Source of the DNA: Druceiella hillmani
Lineage: Eukaryota > Arthropoda > Insecta > Lepidoptera > Hepialidae
Reading direction: 5' to 3'
Assembly (NCBI GenBank): GCA_039881145.1
Contig: JAYKKI010000013.1
Coordinates: 41,435,501 to 41,499,500, forward strand
Length of the DNA stretch: 64,000 nt
Shown here: positions 1 through 10,914 of the stretch, piece by piece
Numbering within the stretch: the stretch's first letter is position 1
Layout: each line of letters opens with the position of its first letter
Translations under genes and position numbers: made by a program
The notes under the pieces: model-generated
The model's input: only the letters and a program-made list of their open reading frames with translations
What the model was told of the DNA's origin: nothing
Database searches by the model: none

Positions 1-69
1 GTTAATAAATGAAAAATAATAAAAACGAATTTGGTCCCGCTGCCTTTATTATGACTATTAATATTTTTA

Positions 70-651
70 CTAGCGTGACCCGTGCGAAGTCTTCGCATTA
101 TATCAATTTACTTGGTAGATTATAAATATTTACACATGAGAAAATGAACTCACAGCTGTCATATTAGTTACAACAGAGTGTTTAGAGTCAATTTAATAAA
201 TTAAAATTGATTGCAGGTATTCAATTCATTTCTAATTTTGCATTTTTTATTACGTTTTTATTCCATTATGAAGCTCAGATGACAGATCAAACAAATATTT
301 CACTAAAATTGACATATAGAGGCGCAAGTATCAAAAGCATTGAGCTAAAGCGCCACTCTATTTATAGGTGAGTGGATTTGAAATTAAACAAAAATTGTAC
401 CGACCGTCAATCATATTGACGTTGAGCCGTTAGATGGCAGCATTGCTGTTTTATGTATATAATTTTAATAATTAATTAATTTGCAAAAACAATAGAAATA
501 ATAAATTTTTTAGTTGTGGATGCCGGTAGAGCAAGCAATTATCTATAAAATGATATATAATTTATGTGGATTAGTTGTGAGTTTTTTTCTAAAAAGGGAG
601 AGTAACATCTTAACCTTAGCGTATTAATATATATGATGATGATGATGATGA
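70..651 (-). mobile_element. Helitron-like non-autonomous element, family A copy 1
   Basis: Read on the minus strand, the element opens with TC followed by an ATC microsatellite and closes with a hairpin (TGCGAAG/CTTCGCA, at 83-97) about 10 nt before a terminal CTAG (70-73). The 5' neighbour is A and the 3' neighbour is T, which fits Helitron insertion between A and T without target duplication. A second copy with the same ends lies at 56195-56717 in the opposite orientation, and the two align along nearly their whole length. It encodes no Rep/helicase, so it would depend on an autonomous relative. The Helitron assignment rests on structure only. Confidence 0.75.
633..651. repeat. (ATG)n microsatellite
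   Basis: Six ATG/GAT units form the 5' terminal tract of the family A Helitron-like element (minus strand ATC repeats). The other copy has an interrupted version of the same tract at 56195-56224. Confidence 0.85.
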
Positions 652-831
652 TTTAAATAGCTTTTATGTAGTCGGTTTTTGGTTCATCTTTATTTTAGAA
701 ATATAAAGACTAAATATTGTGAAACTTCACTGTCCGTTCGAGTTCATTGTATAAATTGCAATGTCACTGTATGTCAAGTAAAAGGTTCATAAAAATCTAA
801 GAAATATGTACATACGTACATATATGATATA

Positions 832-1272
832 CTAATTGTGCCCGCGACTTCGTCCACGTGAAATTCCCAACACGAATTTTTTTGTTTTCTTTTTTAATTT
901 TTTTTCTCCCAGAATTCTACGACAATAAAGTTTACTAAAAACTCAAATAGATGGCGTTGGCAGCACCATTACCGTAATATTCACCAAATCAGGTTTTTTT
1001 CTCTCAAATATGTAATATTTAGACATATAAAAGTATCCTATATGTTGCTCGAGGGTATAATGTATTATTATACTAAGTTTCATCTAAATCCGGCCAGTAG
1101 ATTTCGCGTGATTGAAGAACAAATTAATAGACAGACAGATACACGGACAGACAAAAATTCTAAAAACAGATTTTATGGCTTTTATTGTCATTTTATACGC
1201 TAAATCAATCACACTTTAAAATATTTTTCATATGCAGAATTCACTCTGTTGCATTTTTATTATATGTATAGA
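832..1272 (-). mobile_element. Helitron-like element, family B copy 1
   Basis: On the minus strand it starts TCTATACATATAAT and ends with a short stem (GACgaaGTC flanked by CGC/GCG) followed by GGGCACAATTAG and T. Copies at 7628-8082 and 38342-38789 align end to end in the opposite orientation and share an internal TTCTG(T/C)ATATGG block, a block around CAGACAG, and an ATGGCGTTGGCAGCACC-like block. The terminal CTAG has decayed to TTAG in this copy. The CCGCGACTTCGTCC-type end is, from memory, very common in lepidopteran genomes. Confidence 0.65.
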
Positions 1273-2562
1273 TGTAAGTATTTCATCCTTAAAATAATTA
1301 CAGTAATATAATGTATGTTTTTTAAACTTATTTAGTGCGAACCTTTCATCTCACAGCCTGATGTACGTGTAGTTTTCGCGAAAAATGTGCTGGTATACGT
1401 ATAGTTTCTTATCGATTACGAAAAATGTGATGTTTTCAAAGATGTAACAATACTTGTCAAATTTAATCTACGACAATTAAACGACACCTTCTTGAGATGA
1501 AAAATATTTGGGCGGGCAGTATCGGTATACTACTGTAATTTTTTTTGCGTGTCAACTTCTTTTATGGACCACAAGGTCGCTTCTGGCACCGAATACTTTT
1601 CTAATTGCGCGGCATTATCTGAAACAAGCAATTTTAGAAGGTTTTTTAAGCTCTCGCCCGGCACAACTTTTCACTCCACAATTAATTTTTTTTTGCTTGG
1701 CTTATTCTTTAGTCGAGTTATCTACACGACGGCCTGCAAATAACTCGAGTAACCTCTTCCGTTGCGGAGTTATAGACTAATTTTCGCGATCGCGCAGAGT
1801 GAATTTCGGGGCTATTTTTTAACCCTCCTCGCTCGATGGCGTGCGTAAGCGCACTAACAGGCAACAAACAGCGGCCTATTTTCAGAATAGATACACCACT
1901 TTGCGTTACAACCCTTAAGTCTTGAGATATAAAGATATAAAAGCAGACAAAAAAGCGTCGTTTCATAGCTGACTCTGGCAAGGCATTAGGTATCTTCTCA
2001 ATTTTGATTTGCCTATCTAAATCCAATTGAGCAAACCCCAGAAATATCCTTTTGCGTTTCCTCTCAGCACCGCCTTTTGAAAGAATGTCGCCGGTCATCG
2101 TCAGGTTTGTTGTGTAGCGTTTTAAAAGTGGACCTAATTGAGAAAAAATGGCTATGTACAGGTAACGTTCCGTCGAATTGCGCCAGTCGTATCTAATGTC
2201 GTTTCCGCGTCCGGGCGAATGGAAAAAGCGCAGCGTTGACGGCCGCGACCTTGTGATCTGGTGCAACTCTCGATATCTCTTCCTACAATGAGTGTGGACA
2301 CCTAGTCCAGGGTATCGACGATGTTAGCTTCGCCGTGGAACTTGGGTTTGATGGAGGAGGGAACCTTTATTTTTCGCTGTACCGTTTCTGTTGCAGCTGG
2401 ATATGTCAAATGATTTATTCTTAATATGCACCCTAAAAGTTAGTAAAATATTTTGACGTCAGATTACAATTCCCAAATCTTCGATGATTTTGTTGGTATT
2501 TTTATTTGGTAACAAGTAATTCGAACGTACTATTACTGGCACCGTTCGACGCTAAAGGGTCG
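1273..2562. other. No gene recognised
   Basis: Mixed-composition, apparently single-copy sequence, with a richer GC content from about 1720 to 2400 than its surroundings. A 182-codon open frame runs on the minus strand (2266-1718), but its first codon is TTG and I recognise no domain in it. I see no convincing exon, repeat or RNA gene. Confidence 0.5.
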
Positions 2563-3330
2563 TTTTTAGGGTTCCGTACCCAGGAAGATTTATAGTTTCT
2601 CCATGTCCGTCTGTTCGTCTTTATGTCACTGTAGGTGGTGATATAATTCACGGTCATACATATTTATAATGCCTACAAAGTAATGAAATAAACTCTTTAA
2701 AAATAATTTTTAGAGAACTTCCCCTAGATGAAAAGTGGGGATGCTTTTTTTATTCACTTACCCCGTTATCGTCAAATAGGTCTTTCAAAAATATTGCGGG
2801 TATATCATTATGAACAGTTTTTCGGTACAGGGGACTGTTTATGAAATATTTAGCTTTAATGTGTTCGTTTTTGTACATATTTACTCTTATAATGCCTACA
2901 AAGTAATGAAATAAACTCTTTAAAAATAATTTTTAGAGAACTTCCCCTAGATGAAAAGTGGGGATGCATTTTTTATTCACTTACCCCGTTATCGTCAAAT
3001 AGGTCTTTCAAAAATATTGCGAGTATGTCATTATGAACAGTTTTTCGGTACAGGGGACTGTTTATGAAATATTTAACTTTAATGTGTTCGTTTTTGTACA
3101 TATTTACTCTTATTATGCCTACAAAGTAATGAAATAAACTCTTTAAACAAAATTTTTAGAGAACTTCCCCTAGATGGAAACTGGGGATGATTTTTTTTTC
3201 ACTTACCCCATTGTGTAAAGTATTGTTAAATAGACCTTTCTAAAATATTGCGGGTATGTCATTACAAACAGTTCTTCGATACAGGGGACTGTTTGTGAAA
3301 TATCAAGATTTGATGTGGTCGTTTTTGTTA
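2563..3330 (+). mobile_element. Interspersed element (GGGTTCCGTACC type), truncated, with internal array
   Basis: It opens with TTTTTAGGGTTCCGTACCCAGG, followed by a CCGTCTGTTCGTCT tract; from memory this is the start of a very abundant lepidopteran interspersed repeat. Its interior contains TTACCCCGTTATCGTCAAATAGGTC-like sequence, matching the GGGGTATCGTTAGATAGGTC block of the copies at 57.1 and 45.2 kb. That block lies in the unit of the 223-bp array (2661-3330), so the array arose from the element's own interior. The usual closing GCGAGTCCGACTCGC end is not visible here. I am not sure of the element's class. Confidence 0.55.
2661..3330. repeat. Tandem repeat, 223 bp x 3
   Basis: The phrase GCCTACAAAGTAATG recurs at 2671, 2894 and 3117, exactly 223 bp apart. 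Copies 1 and 2 are almost identical; copy 3 is more diverged (e.g. ACTGGGGATGA in place of AGTGGGGATGC). The unit has a CTAGATG..GTGGGGATG core and GGTACAGGGGACTG near its end. Confidence 0.93.
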
Positions 3331-3520
3331 AGAGTTAAGTGTCTTCTTATCAGCTAAAGCACTCTTTTTTAATATCTGCAAAGTATATGCAATGGTAACA
3401 TATATAAAGAAATTAAAAGAAAAATGTCACAGCTAAGTAGGCTTTGCTAGTTTACGATTAAAAGTCGACTAACTTATGACATGTAGTTAGCAGAAACTCC
3501 AAAGAAATTATTTAAACGTC
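3331..3520. other. No feature seen
   Basis: AT-rich spacer between the 223-bp array and a SINE; nothing recognised. Confidence 0.5.
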
Positions 3521-3703
3521 GTCATCGTGGTGTGTTGGATTGATCACAAGGCACATGGCCTTTGACTGCGAGGCGCACCGCGGGGACCCGGGTTCGATTC
3601 CCGGTCGCTCGTCGAGCGGGGCTGGACTGGTCTTCTGGTTGACTGTAAAAGATTGCTCAATTAGAATAAATTAAATACATTCGAGTACAGAAATAAATAA
3701 ATC
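3521..3703 (+). mobile_element. tRNA-derived SINE, copy 1
   Basis: The head is tRNA-like: a box A-like TGGTGTGTTGG at 3528-3538 and a perfect box B GGTTCGATTCC at 3591-3601, the spacing expected of a Pol III promoter. It continues with TCGTCGAGCGGGGCTGGACTGG, then TTGGCTGTAAGAGATTGCTC-like sequence, and ends in an AAATAAATAAAT tail (3691-3702). The copy at 6219-6416 aligns throughout; 61881-61962 carries only the 3' part. The cloverleaf is not intact enough to call a tRNA gene. Confidence 0.75.
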
Positions 3704-4100
3704 AGTTGAAAAACTAACTTTAAATTTTAAAATGTAGATTTATTAATTCGTTAACTGGGCTGTGAAAATTTAAGTTTTCCCCATCTAGTTACAAGAATCT
3801 AGACAATTTTTTTTAATAAAGGTCAGTACGCTGAAATAGTTCACTGTACCCGTACAATTTTGATAACAAAATGTAGCTTAATACAGTCATGTTTAGCTAC
3901 TAGTCGGTGATTAACTAATTGTTAATAGTTTAATTGCTTAATTACACGTGAAGTTGAGAGTCCTCAAGTAAGAAGCGTGTACACTTTTCGAGAATCTGCT
4001 CCAGCTTATGTAGGTTAATAGTAAATGCTATATATCCTTAAATGTTTATACGTGACTATATGTATACCGAACCCAGTACGGCATGAAATTTATAGAAATA
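3704..4100. other. No feature seen
   Basis: AT-rich sequence without recognised gene, repeat or RNA. Confidence 0.5.
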
Positions 4101-5188
4101 TACACACATAATTGATTTCAGAAGGGATTTCATTGAATTTAGTTTTGATATGAAGTTTATCCATCGCCAGCACAAATTTATCCAAAATACTTAATAATAC
4201 ACTCTATATTAGATTCCGATAAAGGGGTATATTGGATACAAAAATCAAGGAGCTTTATACAAACATAATTTATTTCATTGAATTTAGTTTTTATATGAAA
4301 CTTATCCATCGCCAGCACTCTGTTTTTTGAGAGTAAATTTATCCAAAATACTTAGAGAGTATATTAGATTCCAATAAAGGCGTATGTAGGACACAAAAAT
4401 CAAGGAGCTTTATACACACATAATTGATTTCATTGAATTTAGTTTTTATATGAAGCTTATCCATCGCCAGCACTATGTTTTTTGAGAGTAAATTTATCCA
4501 AAATACTTAGAGAGTATATTAGATTCCGTTAAAGGCGTATGTAGGACACAAAAATCAAGGAGCTTTATACACACATAATTGATTTCATTGAATTTAGTTT
4601 TGATATGAAGTTTATCCATCGCCAGCACTATGTTTTTTAAGGGTAAATTTATCCAAAATACTTAGAGAGTATATTAGATTCCGTTAAAGGCGTATGTAGC
4701 ACACAAAAATCAAGGAGCTTTATACACACATAATTGATTTCATTGAATTTAGTTTTGATATGAAGTTTATCCATCGCCAGCACTATGTTTTTTAAGAGTA
4801 AATTTATCCAAAATACTTAGAGAGTATATTAGATTCCGATAAAGGCGTATATTGGACACAAAAATCAAGGAGCTTTATACAAACATAATTGATTTCATTG
4901 AATTTAGTTTTGATATGAAGTTTTTCCATCGCCAGCACTATGTGTTTTAAGAGTAAATTTATCCAAAATACTTAGAGAGTATATTAGATTCCGATAAAGG
5001 CGTATATTGGACACACAAATCAAGGAGCTTTATACAAACATAATAGATTTCATTGAATTTAGTTTTTATATGAAACTTATCCATCGCCTAGCACTATGTT
5101 TTTTGAGAGTAAATTTATCCAAAATACTTAGAGAGTATATTCGTTTCCGATAAAGGGGTATATTGGATACAGAAATCAAGGAGCTTTA
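4101..5188. repeat. Tandem repeat, 155 bp x 7
   Basis: CCATCGCC(T)AGCAC recurs at 4161, 4306, 4461, 4616, 4771, 4926 and 5081: a constant 155-bp period after a first unit shortened to 145 bp by a deletion. Each unit carries GATTTCATTGAATTTAG, TTTATCCAAAATACTTAG and ATCAAGGAGCTTTATAC. The outermost units are the most diverged, as unequal exchange would leave them. Confidence 0.95.
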
Positions 5189-5199
5189 AATTGTGTCGA

Positions 5200-5470
5200 T
5201 TTTCCCTTCTTCCTTATAGGTTCGAATAATGGGTTCGCGGGTTAACTTATAAAATATTCAGATGGCGTCCGCTCTAATGGGTTGACGGGCGCCGGACGAG
5301 GCCGTCGTCGCCGCAAATGGGCGACTTTACCGTCGGTCGCGTGCTGCGCGAACGGCCGGGTCGTTCTGCGGTTGCGGTCCGCGGAACGACCCGGACGTTC
5401 GCGAGAATTGGGAACAGCCGGGTCGTTCCGTTCCGGGATTGTGCGGGATTTAGAGATGAAATTAATTCTG
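5200..5470. other. GC-rich patch with inverted repeat
   Basis: A sharply CpG-rich stretch in AT-rich surroundings. It holds a near-perfect 16-bp inverted repeat, CCGGGTCGTTCTGCGG at 5356-5371 against CCGCGGAACGACCCGG at 5379-5394 (one mismatch, 7-nt loop), and a third direct copy, CCGGGTCGTTCCG, near 5419. Short open frames exist on both strands but none is recognisable. It could be an unmethylated promoter-like patch or a fragment of GC-rich mobile DNA. Confidence 0.5.
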
Positions 5471-6082
5471 ATCAAAAGAGAACATCTCCTGCAATATGAA
5501 ATCATATATACAGAAATTGAAAACAAAATCAATGCGATTGGACCTGGATACCGTTAGTGCTCCATTATTTTTCATAATAAAAAAAATCATTTTATTAGAT
5601 AAATTTTGCAAACAAAGAAGGATAGTTCTGCCGTCTATAATTATTTTTTTAAATCAGATATTTGTTTCCTATTTAGCATAGTAATATTAAAACTTGTTTT
5701 TTGAAGTATTTTTTAAAATTATTGTTTATTTTTTTTTTCATTCTGAAGAGCGAATAAACCAAAAACGTATTGAAACAAGGCGTATCTTATCATATTTATA
5801 CTTATACAATTTTCAGATAGAACACGCGAAATTCATCCTTATCTAGTTAAGCGGTTTCAGACCATAAATACCTATTTTCTTTATTTCCTAAGTCTTCGAC
5901 CGAATAATCCTGAAATAGTTTTGTTTTTACCGTTTGAGAATTAAAAACTAATAGAAAAATATAGGAGACTCCTTCACATAAGCCCATGGGCGAAGTGAAA
6001 CTTCTTTAACTGTGCATGTTAGTTAATAATATATAATAATCATTATATATTGAACGTAATAATAATTACTATATATTAAACC
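5471..6082. other. No gene recognised
   Basis: Strongly AT-rich sequence with poly-T runs and simple ATA/TAA tracts; no feature supported. Confidence 0.5.
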
Positions 6083-6124
6083 TACTTGTAGATAACTAAT
6101 TATATCATTAGTTATCTAGAAGTA
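6083..6124. other. Perfect-looking hairpin, 18-bp arms
   Basis: TACTTGTAGATAACTAAT (6083-6100) is complementary to ATTAGTTATCTAGAAGTA (6107-6124) with one mismatch and a 6-nt loop. No terminator function is expected in a eukaryote; it may mark a foldback element or an excision scar. Confidence 0.75.
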
Positions 6125-6218
6125 CGTTTTTCTCGTTGTTCTGATTAAAGCTAAATTTTCTATAATTTGTAGTAATATACTTAATGAATTTTTATTCGAA
6201 GCTATTGAATAAAACCTC

Positions 6219-6416
6219 GTCGCCGTGGTGTGTTGGGTTGATTACAAGGGATAGGGCCTTTAACGATGCGGCACACCGTGGGGACCTGGATTCGGTTCTT
6301 GGCCGTTCGTCGAACGGGGCTGGACTAGTGTTATGGTTGGCTGTAAGAGATTGCTCTCAAAGCAATAAGTTCGTCATATATATATCAATTAAATACATTA
6401 AAGTAGATAAATAAAT
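6219..6416 (+). mobile_element. tRNA-derived SINE, copy 2
   Basis: Aligns with the SINE at 3521-3703. The box A-like segment TGGTGTGTTGG is kept, but box B has decayed to GGATTCGGTTC (6288-6298). The body contains TCGTCGAACGGGGCTGGACTAG and a tail TTGGCTGTAAGAGATTGCTCTCAAAGCAATAAG-like hairpin block, ending ATAAATAAATC. The decayed box B implies it is transcriptionally dead. Confidence 0.75.
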
Positions 6417-7627
6417 CATAGCACCATAGGTACTTATAATTTTGTCATTACACCATATACAAAACTAAATGCACGATTAAAGAAAGGCACGAAAGTCGGT
6501 GGCGAACGATTCTCGAAGGATTAACGTTTGAATCAACTTTTGAAATACTCGATAACCATGTTGTTAGCTTTCGGCTACTTCCGCCGCCGGTCGGACATGT
6601 TGGGTATTTGTTTTGATAAATACAGAATATATCTGATCAACGGCGGAACCCGATGGGATATCTGAGTCAGACGTCGCTAACGAACTTTCTACAAAAAATT
6701 ATCTGCACAAAATATTAAATAATATGTAAACGCGAAAAGAATAAAGCCAATATAAGTTAGGAATTGGGAGTAGCAATACTAGCCAAGAATAATTCTGAAG
6801 AAAAAAGTAAAATAATTGTACAATAATTGTTTTTTACCAAATTGTTTATTTCAACTATAACCGTCTGCTGAACAATATCCCCGACTTACAATCTAATAAG
6901 TACAGATCTCTGGACGGGGGGATTACATTATGATAGTACGAGTATAGATCGATACGAACCGGGTCTGAAGATGCATACTGCCTTGTGCGAGTGTCCATAA
7001 TGTTTCACAAGCGAACGAGGCGAACCAAATACCCAGTTTGCGGTGTCGCGACCCGCTGATAATTGATTCGGTACGGTACCTGTCGCGGTGCTAACTGTCC
7101 GGCGACACATTGTTGCACTTTGAGGCTGCCTTTCGGTTTTCGAATGTTTGGTAAAAAAATAAATGGAAAAAAATAAATACGTGAGGTTGGAAAACGGTTT
7201 TGAAAGGTGTGTCAAATAAACGAGAGTTATCGCTGTGGATAAGTGCTGTGTGAGTTCTTGTGACTTGGGTTCGATAACAGTCCAGAGCAAATACGTAATG
7301 ATATTAGTTTTTACTGTTTGGACTGTATGATTTGTTTAATTTAGTGTTTAATGTAAACAAGTTTATAAAATTACTTAATTAGGTTGCGTTACTTCTACCA
7401 TAAATTTACCTATCGTGAAAATAAAGATCCCAATGAGCATGCTCGCATTGTGGAGCATTGAAGTTCATCCTGACCATAGAGTAAAATGCGAATGCGGAAA
7501 CCCATGCGTTGGAAGTGAAACTTCTATGTGTCCAATTATTTATTTATAAATTATTTAATTTAATTCGTATGTTCGTTATAAACTTTAGGTCAAAAATAAT
7601 TATTATGGATATTCAATATGAAAATTA
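6417..7627. other. No gene recognised
   Basis: Apparently single-copy sequence. A 120-codon minus-strand open frame at 7290-6928 shows no domain I know. CpG-containing sequence between about 6480 and 7120 is mildly richer in GC. No RNA gene or mobile element was identified. Confidence 0.5.
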
Positions 7628-8082
7628 TTTATACATAAAATAAAATTGTAACATAGTAAATTCTGTATATGGAAAATATTTTAAAAAGAGTGATTGATTT
7701 AACGTATAGAATTATGGTAGAAGCCAGAAAACCCGTTATTAGTATCTTTGGCCTGTCTGTCTCTTTGTGTGTTAATTTATTCTTTGGTCACGCGGAATGT
7801 GTTGTGCGGGTTTTTATGAAATTTGGTATATTAATAATTTATACCATAACATCCTAAATTGGTGACCATTAGGATATTGGTACTGCAAACGCCATCTATT
7901 TTCGTTTTTAGTAAACTTTGTGTTCATACATAGATTACGATATGGTACTGCCAAATCCATCTATTAGCGTTTTTATTACACTATATGCTCAAGAGAGAAA
8001 AAAAAATAATTAAAAAAGACAACAAATCTTAATAACTCTTGTATCAAATTCCACGTGAACGAAGTCGCGTCGGCATAGCTAG
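7628..8082 (+). mobile_element. Helitron-like element, family B copy 2
   Basis: Aligns to the minus-strand copy at 832-1272 and to 38342-38789. The 5' end TTTATACATAAAAT corresponds to TCTATACATATAAT with one substitution in the diagnostic TC. The 3' end is ACGAAGTCGCGTCGGCATAG followed by an intact CTAG (8079-8082) and then T, the Helitron A|T rule. Short open frames inside have no relevance. Confidence 0.65.
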
Positions 8083-8102
8083 TAATGAATAAAATACATC
8101 TG

Positions 8103-8500
8103 TAATCAAAATACTCAAGATAAATGAAACGAGTCTAACTATAACGAGATAAATTTACTGTCACTTGTGGAGAACTTCCCATAACCACCTCCCTCCTTCG
8201 TCATCAGGTCCTCTCGATTACAATATGTAATCAAAGGACTCATTGAGATGAATCAAACGAGTCTATGACGAGATAAATTTACTGTCACTTGTGGAAAACT
8301 TCCCATGACTACCTCCCTCCTTCGTCATCAGGTCCTCTCGGTTACAATATGTAATCAAAGGACTCATTGAGATGAATCAAACGAGTCTAACTATAACGAG
8401 ATAAATTTACTGTCATGTGTAGAAAACTTCTTATGGCCACCTCCCTCCTTCGTCATCAGGTCCTCTCGATTACAATATGTAATCAAAAGGACTCATTGAG
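8103..8500. repeat. Minisatellite, ~124-128 bp x 3 (plus a decayed fourth)
   Basis: CCTCCCTCCTTCGTCATCAGG recurs at 8188, 8312 and 8440. Units also share GAGATAAATTTACTGTCA and ATTACAATATGTAATCAAAGG. A decayed fourth unit extends to about 8575 (TTCCATCATCAGCTCAGCTCG). The same family appears in reverse orientation and more diverged at 39905-40320. Confidence 0.9.
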
Positions 8501-9113
8501 ACAATTCAAGAGTCCAGAATGGATTAACCATTGAGAAGTCCTATGACATCTTCCATCATCAGCTCAGCTCGATGATATCTTATTATCGATACGCAATTAG
8601 AACTTGGTGAAAATCGACATGATGGATTTGTTACATACGTAGCTACATACAAGTGAAGCTACTAAGAGTATGTTAATTGATATTATTTCGCAAAAAATAT
8701 TTTTAACTTGAACCGGTCGCGAACAGCGCCACTTGTGGTCAGCGTTCATTACGTCGCTTTGGCTTCTCCATTAAAGGTGGGTTCGTAACTCCTAATTGTT
8801 TAAAACTTGAATATAGTAGTATTCAAATGTTTAGTTAAATGACATACAATAACAGTGTACTATATTCTGCTATAGAACGATTAAACTGACAATATAAGAA
8901 TTAACGCCATCTATCCAATATTGTTAGAACCAAGTTCTATTATAAAAGTATTCAAACATGCTGCGGCACAGTTGCTACGCTATTTCTTTCTCTTTTATCT
9001 TATCTATATTAAGGTTCTTGATGTTAATTATTTATTCAGGATTCATTCTTAACTTAAAGAAAATTATATTTTCTTCTGTAAACTGGGATTAACGTGAAAT
9101 GCTTGTGGTAGAG

Positions 9114-9115
<2 letters not shown>
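8501..9115. other. No gene recognised
   Basis: Contains the decayed end of the minisatellite and single-copy AT-rich sequence. A 17-mer, TGCGGCACAGTTGCTAC, starting at about 8959, recurs at about 37926, so part of this stretch is probably an old interspersed repeat. Confidence 0.45.

Positions 9116-9147
<32 letters not shown>
9116..9147. repeat. (TA)n microsatellite
   Basis: About 16 uninterrupted AT/TA dinucleotides. Confidence 0.97.
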
Positions 9148-9149
<2 letters not shown>

Positions 9150-9734
9150 GCGTTGTCACAGTTTTATGCAGACTTGTATTGCCAATAATTATTTAAATAT
9201 CGATTTGTATATCCTACAATATTTCAATTAATAAAGACATCCAAAAAAATCTCAGACTCTTCGTTAAATGCGATTATATCGTCACATTATACAGGAAGTA
9301 CTCGAGAACGTCAGCTGGCCTTCACCACATTTGTTCAGTCGAATAAGTACTTTTTCCTTAAAAGAGCGTTAAATAAACTTTTTTTTTCCTTTTTATACCT
9401 TAACTATAGTTAATAATGTTATTTTTACGATATTAGTGATGTATGGAGTTCTTTGAATAGCGATTACAAATAAAAAAATTAAATTATTTTATTAAGTAAC
9501 AAATTAGGAAAAAGATCTTTAAACATGTTAACTAATATAAGAGCAGTAACGAAACACAGATAAGGATGCTACAAATTATTCAAGTTACATCAGTATCGAA
9601 ACTCTAACTGAATAGCAATTTATTTATCTACTGCTAGCTCTTAGCTTATATATACTTTGACGCTGAACCTGTCAGTGTTTTATAGCACATTCTGGATATT
9701 TCATCACCGGATGGAAATATACAACGGTAAAAGG
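9148..9734. other. No feature seen
   Basis: AT-rich sequence without recognised features. The phrase CTGGCCTTCACCACATTTG near 9316 has a relative, CTGGCCTTCGCCACATTTC, near 14175. Confidence 0.45.
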
Positions 9735-9775
9735 TCTCCTTTAGGATGAAAAACATATTTTCGCCCTAAAGGAGA
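9735..9775. other. Hairpin, 11-bp perfect arms
   Basis: TCTCCTTTAGG (9735-9745) pairs perfectly with CCTAAAGGAGA (9765-9775) across a 19-nt loop. The function is unknown. It could be the core of a small foldback element; no target duplication is evident. Confidence 0.7.
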
Positions 9776-10723
9776 GAGCCACACAAGTCCATATAGTCTT
9801 GGGATCAAATATTACAAGAATAAAAATGACACCCTTAAATAGAGGAAATGAAAAAATAACCTTGATCAAAGCTTTGTTTAAATCTTTAATAAAACAAAAT
9901 GAGATGTCTTGTATAATTTGTCTGAAGTCAGGTTCTCTTTCATAAAAGTTTGTAAGTACTGTTTTTTACGGAAATCTTTTAACCAGCAAGATGAAACAGT
10001 GAAACAAAGAGCAGAATGTCCTCTATACATAGAGATAACCTACTTATATATGAAACTGGCAGACACTATTAGGTCGTCGAAAAACACCAGGTAAAACTAG
10101 GAAAGTGCGAAAAAAAAATTCATTTTGACAACAAGAGAACGACTGTCAGTGTCATTTAACAGTTTATTTTTAATTAATTTAGGCAATGGCTACAAATTTG
10201 AAACAGCTATCGGCATTGATTATTAATTGGAAATAATTCTAAAACGTTATTACGTGCTTCATTCGATTTTTGTTGTCATTTTCATTTCTTATTGATTCTT
10301 TATATGTTAAATATATAATATAGGCACATTTATAAATGACAAGTAGTCGCCTAGTAGTCGTACTTTGTTGAAAACACTAATAGATAGAAGTCAATTCAGA
10401 TTGCTGCTACAAAATATTCCTTTTGGAACAGGTGTATATTAAGCAAACTATTTTAATAATGTATAAAACACAGATATCTGTTAACCGTTTTAGTGCCATG
10501 GTTTTTTACTCATACATACTTAAAAATACCAAAGAAATCTTTTGGTTTTGATGTCATTTACCCTTGTCTCGAAAAAAAACTGTATCTCTTCCAAAAATTA
10601 TCAAATTTTAATAATTTTTTCGGTGTTTTCTTAATAAAAACATGTACAAGGATAATAAAATACAAAGAAAATTATGGAAATGTATATTGTGAACAAAATT
10701 TATAACAAAAACTGACATCAAGG
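9776..10723. other. No gene recognised
   Basis: AT-rich, apparently single-copy sequence; short open frames only, none resembling a known protein. Confidence 0.5.
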
Positions 10724-10914
10724 TCACATCGTATTTTCGCAGTCCGGTACATCCTCCATATCAGCAAAATAATTGTTATCGTTACTATTATCACTATCAC
10801 CCAAAATTTGCATTACGCCAAATTGTGAGCGCACCACAATGTCACTCGCACTATCACTTTCTTCACAACTTGAAAAACGATATTTTCACTCGAATTATTT
10901 TCGTATTCCGACAT
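10724..10914 (-). pseudogene. Possible relic of an acidic N-terminal region (piggyBac-like transposase?)
   Basis: From an ATG at 10914 the minus strand reads MSEYENNSSENIVFQ; after a +1 shift near residue 14 it continues SSCEESDSASDIVVRSQFG and then an S/D/N/E-rich stretch ending YFADMEDVPDCENTM before TGA. A serine-aspartate-rich acidic leader is typical of piggyBac-like transposases but not specific to them. The frameshift and lack of any catalytic core make it at most a relic. It could also be chance. Confidence 0.25.

Noticed and set aside
1718..2266. 182-codon minus-strand gene
   Set aside because: First codon is TTG, no domain or splice context, and no coding signal beyond openness in a GC-richer patch.
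3521..3703. Functional tRNA gene
   Set aside because: Box B is perfect but box A is poor, the cloverleaf does not close, and the sequence continues into a SINE body with an A-rich tail.
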